In this document: positions 56,376 through 64,000 of the stretch, piece after piece | How positions within the stretch are numbered: position 1 is the first letter of the stretch | Layout of the letters: each line of letters begins with the position of its first letter | Source: Escallonia rubra | Taxonomy: Eukaryota; Streptophyta; Magnoliopsida; Escalloniales; Escalloniaceae | Reading direction: 5' to 3' | Length of the DNA: 64,000 bases | Assembly: GCA_033065855.1 (NCBI GenBank) | Contig: JAVXUO010003203.1 | Coordinates: forward strand, 123,071-187,070 | The notes under the pieces: generated by a model | What the model saw: the letters and a program-made list of their open reading frames with translations, nothing else | The model's database searches: none | Told to the model about the DNA's origin: nothing | Program-made: the position numbers and the translations under genes

Positions 56376-57785
56376 AGAAGGAGTCACCTACTCGACACGC
56401 CGAGGTAGTGTCTCGGAGGAGTTTCCTACCCGACGGCTGAGGGAGTGTCTCGTAGGAGCCTACCTAGCAGAAAGAGAGTCCTCATCCCGGAGCACTTGAA
56501 GCTCCTTGGCGGAGATAGTGTCATTGAAAGGGAGCCTATCCTGCGAGTTAATCCCTTTTTTCGGAGCACTCAGAGGGCTCACAGTAGTGTCCCAGAAGTG
56601 TTGCTTACCCGACCGGCCGAAGTAGTGACCCAGTGGAGTCGCCTACCTAGCGGGAGGGGAGTCCTCATACCCGGAGCACTTGGAACTCCCTGGCGAAGAT
56701 ATTGTCTTAAAGAGCGAAGCAATCCCGCATGTGAGTCCTTGTACCGAAGCATTCAAAGCACGCCAAGAAAGTGTCCCGGAGGAGTCGCCTACCTGATGTG
56801 CCGAGCTAATGTCCCGGTGAAGTCGCCTTCCTGGCTGGAGAGGATTCCTCATGCTAGAGCACTTGGAGCTCCCTAACGAGATAGTGCCTCAGAGGAGTTG
56901 CCTATCCCAACGTGATGCTGCACACTCTGGAGAGTAGGTCCAATCATGTTCCACAACCAAGGTAAGGTGCGCATTGTCTGATGAAAGGGTAGACCAACAG
57001 GGGTCGTGGTACTGTGACAGGGTGCCAGGGGGCACAACTGCATAAGTGGCACCACGCATGGACGCGGCAGAATGTGTTCGGTGTCGGGGGCATGCTCAAT
57101 GGCGAGAGGCGGTGGACGTGATTGATGAGTGTCGTGCGGGGCACGTGACACGAAAAAGGCACATGGGTGTGATGATGGGTGTCACGGAGATGGGCGTCGT
57201 ACCGGGGGCACATGACGAGGATACGACGCTCAAGCACGGAGACAAGTGTTGCGAGGATGGATGTTATGTCGGGGGCATGTGATGCAGAGACGACGATCGG
57301 GCATGGCGACGACTGTCGTGGAAATGGGAGTCCCCATGGATATGGGTCCAAAGTGGAGATCCTTCTTAGGGGAGGACAGCGGCCAACCCCTTCAAGGAAA
57401 AGGGTGTGCCTTATCCCTTTTGGGGGAGGGTGTGCCCAACCCCTTTATAGGCGAGGGTGCACCCAACCCTTTTAGTGGGAAGGTGCGGCCGAGTTTGGAC
57501 TTAGAGGAAAAAGAGAAAAGTGAAAAAGGGTTATGCGCAGTGATGTCGATTCTAACTCTTAGAATATTCTTATATGGGAAGCGCGTTGAGTGAGTTGAGC
57601 GTGCACTTTGGAATGACTGGCTCGGTAAGGTTGAACTATGACCGTTAAAAATGTCGACGTGTTGCAAAAAATAGGGCACGTTATCGGTTAATGGGTGCAA
57701 CCAAGATAGGTTTGCAACAACTTATTTTGGTGTTGTTCTATGGTGTTACTTGTTTCGATTATAATACACTTCTACTTGCTGAAAC

Positions 57786-59650
57786 TGTAACATCTCGAGA
57801 ATTTTCCAGAACGTTAACACTCACTCAATCACTTACACTAAAACATAATATCCTCAAACTCTTCAAAATAATACCACAACCCTTCAGAGCAACTACACCA
57901 TCAATTAAATCATAGTCCTAATAAACCGTCATAATTAGAACATAAAAAACTAAGTTCAAAAATTTAAATAATGATGTTAACCCGCGCAGGGGTTCTATCA
58001 ATCAATACTATCTTAATTTTTCTCTCTCTCGGCACTAATCCATACTCAGGCAACCTGCGGAAAGTAAATCAAAGGAGATTGAGCTTTTGAAAGCCCAGTA
58101 AGATCGCACAAAGATTTAAAACAACAAAACAATACGGGCGATTTTACATTCATAGTCAAATGATGATTTTTAAAAGAATTTTCAAATAAAACATAACATT
58201 TTGGTATAGATGAACGATTCAAACAATTTTATATTCAAGTCAAACAATAACTTTTCGAAACACTTTTAAATGAAATCTTAATTGTTTAGATATAAATACA
58301 GGGACGAGTATTAACTCAATCCCTCAATTAACAGTTATTCAAAACACTTTATGTACAATAAAAACATGAATAGAAAACGTTGAACATGAGCAGTACACTA
58401 TAGCAAAGCCACCCCGGTAGTGCTCGATACGCTTTACATATGCATATGTACACTGACTAGTTTATCTAGGTACTAGTATAACCCAACCAACAGACCATCC
58501 TTATAACTCCAGCAATACAGACCATCCTTATAACTCCCAAATTACTAACTCATGTCAACATTTAGAAGGAGTAAATACAATTGAAAATGCTTTACGATGA
58601 GCAATCAATAAACATATCAAATGAACAATGAATTCCAAGATGGGATGAAACATAATTCCAAACGATCGCTATAAGGCTCAATTTAGGGTTTCATGGGGAA
58701 TTTCAAAACATCTTTTATAACAAACATAAATTCGAATCAATGTAGCTCATAAAACATTTGAAAACAGAACGATGAAGTAGGGTTCAGATAGAATTCCTTA
58801 CCTCGGTCTAAGCTAAGCAATGCTACTAACCTCGATCCAATTAAGACCTCTAAAATAACCTAAATTGGCAAATTCATTTATTAGAAAATAATATACACCA
58901 CAATACTATAAACCTAATAATAACTACCCACAACGTACTCACTCTCACTCTGAAATCGCTCAACTCAAAGCGCGCCTCGCATGCGACCAACCTACCCGAA
59001 AATCACGTACACTCCTTAACGCATAACCATGCCCCGAGGTCATAATAAATTACAACAAAACACTTTTATAGCTTAAAACTTTATAAAAAGTCAAAGTAAG
59101 AATTTTCTGAATATTTTTTAATTAATCTTTAAATGCAACAAAAACCCATAAATTGCCAAAATTGCTTCTAGCTGAAAATAAAGTCCCATAATTTTTGTAA
59201 CAGCTTTAAAATATGTATAAAAATTATAGAAATTTAAATCAAAAATTAAAAAGCATTAAAATTATTTTAAAATTATTCATTTTGCTAAAAGCAACGGAAA
59301 CCATAGCAAATCAACTCCAAAAATCATCAAATTCAAACTGAGTCTTATTTATACCATAAAGACATTACTATAATTTTTCCAGAACGTTTTCAGGGTTTAA
59401 AGGCTCCAAAAGAATTTTATATGTCCGCACTTGCATAAAATATTAAAAATACATATGATTTCAGAAAATTATAAACTTTTACCAGAAATTCTAATATAGT
59501 CTAACGTATTATACTGTAAAATTTTACATACTAACGATAACCGTACGATAATCTATGCACGTGTCGATCCTAACACTAACGTAAATTACCCGTTCCGCAC
59601 TTTTCTTCTTCTTCTTCTTTTTCTCCTCCTTCCCTTAACTCTCTGTAACA
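57786..59650. repeat. LTR-like sequence (Ty3/gypsy type), boundaries uncertain
   Basis: It starts TGTAACATCTCGAG and contains GAGCTTTTGAAAGCCCAGTAAG (58081-58102), similar in kind and position to GAGCACAAAGCTCAGTAAAG in the solo LTR at 41868. The right end may be TGTAACA near 59655. No target duplication was found. It has no coding potential. Confidence 0.35.
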
Positions 59651-59966
59651 ACCATTCAGTATATTTACAGGTTACTCATAGTAGCCCTTCCCCTTCTCCT
59701 TTACACACTTCAATACACGCCCAAACACTCACATGCACACACCTGTATACACACAAAACACACACGCACGCACTTATCCTTCACACACACAGTTCAACAA
59801 AACACACACACCATTAAAACCCGTTTTTCAAAACTCAGCAACTTGGGGAAAAAAGCTCTAGTTCAGGTTCTTAGAGAGCTCTAGTCTTTCTTGCTGAGAT
59901 CTATCATGCACTCTGGAGGATAGTATACTCATCATTCGTCCAAGCTGCAGTCTCACAATCAACAGG

Positions 59967-61972
59967 ATGTCAAGCATAAGCTATGGGAACACTAACACGG
60001 AAGCAAGCGACTCGGTGGCTCGGAGGCGATGGTTAATGCCTGCGGATTCGGCACGCGTTTTGGAAGCGCGTGCACGATGGGCTACTACGCTCGTTGGAAA
60101 GTTTGTCAATTTCCAAAAGTTTTCTACGCGCTGCATCCAACGTGAGGTTCAAGCGCATTGGGATGGCGGGGGTTTTATTCGAATTGAAAGAGTCAAGAAT
60201 CTGTACCTGTTTCACTTCGAGATGGAGGATGCAAGAGATTTGTTCTTGGCTGGAAGTCCGTGGAATTTATGCGGGGCGTTGGTTGTTCTCAAGGCTCTAC
60301 TCCCTAATACCCCAATCCACGAACATCGGTTCGACGACATCGCGGTTTGGATACGGTTATAGAACCTACCACACGAATACTACAACGAAGAAGATGCGAC
60401 GCTGATAGCCAGAGCGACTAGTCCTGTGGTAGTGGTGGATTGGCCTCCGGACGGCAATCGGAAATATGATTTTATACGGGTCAAGGTTCGCATCAATCCC
60501 TTCCGGCCGGTGGTGGCCGGGACATACGTTGAATTGATGGATAATCGGAGGCCGGGATGGATTCCGTTTAGCTATGAGAAAATCTTTCGGGTTTGCTTCA
60601 GATGCGGTACGATAGGCCATTCTAACTATCTGTGCGCTAAATCTGTGGAGGAGGCTAGCTACGGGGTTGATCAGGGGTTCGCGCGATCGCCATTGGCGAT
60701 GCACTTAGAACTACTACAGCAAGACCATCGGGCTTTATTTGACGATCAACTGTTGGCGTGGCCGAATACTAATTTTAATCGAACAAGTCATGTGCAATTA
60801 GTGGAAGGGGATGGACAACCAGATTTGAGGTTTAACTACCATGATCGACGGGAAACAATGGACACAGAACAATCGGTTGACAACTTACAGGCTTTGATTA
60901 TTGCAGATGACTCTTCTTTGGAGACATCATCAGCACAGGTGGCCAGCAATCAGCTGGCGACGGCGACAGGAACGCCGGAAGGGGCATCAGCTTCGGACGC
61001 TGGGTTGCCGACGGTGACATCGCCGGCCGAAACTGGGGAAGGTGGGCAGCACGGTACGGCGGAGGTGGAGTCGGCCCTATCCCGGGTTGCCACGTGGCTG
61101 AGGCAGGAAAGAGCGGTGGGCATGCTGGGGTTTCATGCATGCGGAGGCCAGATGCCTAAGGACAGGGAAGTCAGGGAAGGGAATAAAGGATAGCAGATTG
61201 GGCCAAAGTTAATGGGCCTACACGAAATGGACAGGGAAGTTAGGGAAGGGAATACAAGAGAGCAAAGTGGGCTGAAAGTCATGGGCTTGCACGAAATGGA
61301 CAGTGAAGTCAGGGAAGGAAATAATGGGCTGAATGTGCAAGGCAACATTAAAAGGGCCAGTGAACAGCCTATTGACACGACCAATATAGGCCTGCAGATT
61401 TTAGGCCATGGAATCACACATGATCCACGAATGGCACATTAGTACCAACTGTTCCACGAACGCACACCGGGGTGGCTCGAGCACGGTTCTCGGAGTCCTT
61501 GCTGTCGGGAGAGACGCCTCGGGCAACGATTACGCCAGACTTTCATATGATCGCACCTAGCTTTCCCGGTAGCTCGGTTCACTCATCCCCTATAGAACAA
61601 CATTCAGACTCGGAGACTGACCCCTCGGAGGAGATGGGGGACTCGTTAGCTACATCATATCTCTCGGTTATTTCAATTTCTTCAGATGTTGGGTCCGCGG
61701 TTCAGGCTGAGGTGACAGTTGGAACGTCAGAGGCTTCTCATTCCTCCCAGGCAACTTCAAAGAGCTCCCGGAAACGTATAGCTGGAGCGACTGATACAGA
61801 AGAGGCTCCTCACAAGAAACATCGGGCAACAACTGGCCAGCAACCTCTGCCGCCATGTATGGCGCCTTCATTGTCTCCGTTGTTATATATAGATATGCCA
61901 ATTGATATGGATATTAGTGCATGTTGTGTGGTTTCGGTGGTTGTCCCGCAACAACCCGAATGGTATCAGTGA
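59967..61972 (+). pseudogene. LINE ORF1 (DUF4283 and CCHC RNA-binding protein)
   Basis: The ATG at 59967 opens MSSISYGNTNTEAS. Residues about 30-150 are a DUF4283-like region: GKFVNFQKFSTRCIQREV, YLFHFEMEDARDLFLAG and PWNLCGALVVLK. A TAG at 60360-60362 interrupts it. A CCHC_4 knuckle follows: VCFRCGTIGHSNYLC near 60590-60635. After a TAG at 61191 the same frame continues to 61442 through a threefold repeat. The last part (61472-61972) is in another frame and ends with a Ser-rich, basic segment (SSRKRIAG, HKKHRATT). The protein would bind LINE RNA. Its stop TGA at 61970 overlaps the start of ORF2 by 13 bases. Confidence 0.85.
61140..61330 (+). repeat. Tandem repeat in LINE ORF1
   Basis: Three units with a period of about 70-75 bp, each with a version of GACAGGGAAGTTAGGGAAGG (near 61161, 61229 and 61300). 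They encode MDREVREGN-like peptides; the last two units also share GLHEM. All units are in one frame, apart from the stop at 61191. Confidence 0.8.
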
Positions 61973-64000
61973 AACTTTTCAGTTGGAACTGTCGGGGGCT
62001 TGGGAACACCCTCACAGTTCGGGCGCTCGAGAAAACTCTCCGAGCGTCCAGGCCAAATGTTGTGTTCCTAATAGAGACCAAAACCGAGGTACAAGTTGTA
62101 TCTAGGAAGCTAATTCGACGCGGGTTTCCTTCATCAGTAGGGGTAGACCCTCTTGGGACTGCCGGTGGGCTATGGGTAGGGTGGGATGACTCGCTTCAAA
62201 TGAAGTTAATTTTTAAAAATGCGCACCTAATTTTGATGCAAGTAACGGATGAATTCAGGTCCTCATGGCACGTGGGATTTCTATATGGTCATCCGGTCAT
62301 GTCTGAGCGATGATTAGTCTGGAGGCAGTTAACGGAGATTTTGTCCTCGTACAAGGGGAATCTGATGCTTGTAGGCGATTTTAACCAAGTCCTTTCCCCT
62401 ATGGATAAATGCGGCATTCATCGCCATAATATTTCAGGATGTACGGACGTGCAGGATTTCCTAGACTCTCTGAGCCTACTACCCATGCATGTTCACGGGC
62501 CTAAGTATACCTGGACTAACAATCGACGTGACAACGAGTGTACTTATGAGGTGCTTGATAGAGTGTTTGCCACTTTACCTTGGCAATCCTTATTCCCGGA
62601 TGCAGAGGCCAAAAATATGTCCATCTTCCGGTCAGATCATGCCCCTATTTTGTTGAATACTAAGCCAGCGGGGGTACGGTGGGGGCGGCCTTTTAGGTTT
62701 GAGGCTATGTGGCTTCAATTCCCAGGGTGCCAAAAATTGGTGCGAGATGCTTAGGGTGGTCGGATTTCGGGTTCACCAATGTAGCAAGTGGTACAACGGC
62801 TGAGAGCCCTCAAGATTGATCTCAAGCTCTGGAGTCGCTCAACAATTGGGAATTTATCCGAGCAGATAAGCTCCCTGCAGCGACTCATCTTTGACGGTCA
62901 GGCACACGTAGATACACAAGAGGAACAAAGATGGGACCAGAACTTACGAGCACAATATGATCACCTTTTAACTTGCGAAGAAATGTATTGGGCTCAAAGG
63001 AGTTGCGAACGGTGGTTGCCACTAAGGGACCGTAATACACGATTCTTTCATTCTTTCATTCTTAGGCAACGAAATCATGTGGCTTGCCTACTGACGGCCG
63101 CTGGGACCTGGACTTGCAATGAGCAGCACATTCGAGATCTCTTCCAGGATTACTTTGAAGAATTATACTTCTGCTCAGACTCTGAGGGCAACGGGAGTAA
63201 TTTAGGAGACTACTTTATCTTGAGACATCTGCGATGTCGACTCATTCCTACACAATTAAGAGAACCCGATCAACCCTTCTGTGGGTCTGAGGTGGAGGTA
63301 GCCATCAAGCAAATAGGGGGAACTAAGGCTCCTGGCCCGGATGGTATGCCGGCACTGTTCTTTCAACACTACTGGCATCTTCTGGGTCCATCAAACACTT
63401 CGGCCGTGCTGTCGATTCTCCGTTCAGGTAAGATGCTGAAAGAAATCAATAAGACCTTCATTGTCCTGGTTCCAAAGAAATTGCACCCGGAGTCGGTCAC
63501 AGACTTCAGGCCAATCAGCTTGTGTAACGTCCTTTACAAAGTGATCGCGAAGATCCTTGTTAACCGGCTCCGGCCGGTTATGGGCTGTCTAATATCTCCG
63601 TTCCAAAATGGCTTTGTTCCGGGTAGACATATTCAGGATAACATCCTACTTGCTCAAGAGTTAGTACACTTTACTAGGCACCAGATGGCCAGACGGAACC
63701 CGGTAGCGGCATTGAAGTTAGACATGAATAAAGCCTATGATCGAATTCGATGGGATTTTCTAGAACAGGTGCTAGCCTCGATTGGGTTTTCCTCAAAGTG
63801 GGTGACGCTGATAATGCAGTGTGTTTCAACTGTTGCATATTCAGTATTGGTGAACAGCAGGCCAGGTCCCTTATTCAAGGCCAGGTCAGGACTCCGTCAA
63901 GGAGACCCGCTATCCCCCTTCCTCTTTCTTATGTGTGCAGAGGCTCTATCTACAGCGTTATGTCAGGGCGTGGTGTCGAATGATCTGAAAGGTATTGCGA
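61960..64000 (+). pseudogene. LINE ORF2 (AP endonuclease and reverse transcriptase), 3' end outside window
   Basis: The ATG at 61960 gives MVSVKLFSWNCRGLGN, the normal start of plant LINE endonucleases. NVVFLIETKTE, LMLVGDFNQVLSP, YTWTNNRRD, LDRVFATLPW and SDHAPILL follow. Stops occur at 62311 (TGA), 62752 (TAG) and near 62788 (TAG), all in one frame. From there the frame is open to the window end: RCERWLPL-type linker, TKAPGPDGMPALFFQ, VLVPKKLHPESVTDFRPISL, CNVLYKVIAKILVNRL, FQNGFVPGRHIQDN, ALKLDMNKAYDRI and GLRQGDPLSPFLFLMCAEAL. The YADD box would be just beyond the edge. The protein nicks the target and copies LINE RNA there. Confidence 0.88.

Larger units (their letters stand above)
47160..57719 (-). 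mobile_element. Element C: old Tat-lineage retrotransposon, 5' LTR to second RNase H
   Basis: On the minus strand the order is 5' LTR (57719-54288), primer site, a leader with tandem repeats, gag, protease, reverse transcriptase, RNase H and second RNase H, ending near 47160. No 3' LTR or complete integrase follows. Two hAT elements interrupt it (47354-48616 and 55171-56375). The coding region is full of stops, so it is clearly older than element B. The primer site (GGCGACTCCGCT) and double RNase H place it in the same Tat lineage. Its LTR is from the same family as LTR A, not B. Confidence 0.8.
54288..57719 (-). repeat. 5' LTR of element C, with a hAT insertion
   Basis: On the minus strand it starts TGTTGCAAACC (57719) and ends ATTGGCATCA (54288). 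Without the hAT element it is about 2.2 kb. From 55085 to 56900 it carries many degenerate units of GTGTCCCGGAGGAGTCGCC, the complement of those in LTR A. A TATA box (TATAAATAG) is at 54641-54633 on the minus strand. Confidence 0.75.
59830..64000 (+). mobile_element. LINE (non-LTR retrotransposon), 5' part, running off the right edge
   Basis: The 5' UTR is followed by ORF1 (59967) and ORF2 (61960). ORF2 covers endonuclease and the first half of the reverse transcriptase; the YADD box and zinc domain are beyond 64000. The frame has a handful of stops but long open stretches, so it is younger than the LINE relics in the CNGC introns. Confidence 0.85.

Overview
This is a stretch of plant nuclear DNA, most likely from a eudicot with a repeat-rich genome. 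The evidence is a split host gene with GT-AG introns, plant LTR retrotransposons of the Tat, chromovirus and Ty1/copia lineages, plant LINEs, a Helitron, and hAT- and Mutator-type elements with clear target-site duplications (TSDs). I cannot name the species.

Host gene: one gene is recognised, a cyclic nucleotide-gated channel of the CNGC19/20 type (clade IVa) on the minus strand. A non-coding 5' exon lies near 33.3-33.5 kb. Six coding exons follow at 32.7, 31.9, 26.4, 24.1, 4.1 and 3.1 kb. They encode the N-terminus to the edge of the pore, about 478 codons, all phase 0 with no break. The selectivity filter, S6 and the cyclic-nucleotide-binding domain are not in the window. If they exist they lie beyond the left edge, past a copia and a chromovirus insertion.

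Layout. 1-2.6 kb: 3' end of a Ty1/copia element inside a decayed chromovirus. 2.9-4.1 kb: CNGC exons. 4.1-23.9 kb: one 19.85-kb CNGC intron holding a nested stack: an old Tat LTR with a gag stub (A), a truncated LINE, and inside the LINE a nearly complete 15.1-kb Tat element (B). B carries gag-pro-RT-RH-aRNH-IN and, in antisense before its 3' LTR, a plant-mobile-domain (PMD) gene with its own TATA box and two spliceosomal introns. 24-33 kb: remaining CNGC exons, with LINE, copia and hAT relics in intron 3. 33.5-41.3 kb: AT-rich intergenic DNA with a Helitron. 41.3-47 kb: copia relics, a solo LTR with perfect TSD, a Tat integrase scrap and a Mutator-like element with 9-bp TSD. 47.2-57.7 kb: an old minus-strand Tat element (C) with its 5' LTR, broken by two hAT elements. 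57.8-59.8 kb: LTR-like AT-rich DNA. 59.8-64 kb: a LINE running off the right edge.

How the parts relate: the CNGC exons are the only sequence likely to act for the host. All retroelement coding regions except the copia ORF at 1-1338 carry stops or frameshifts and are fossils. The most unusual component is the intron-bearing antisense PMD gene captured by element B. Elements A and C share an LTR family in opposite orientations, and all three Tat elements share the same primer-binding site type.
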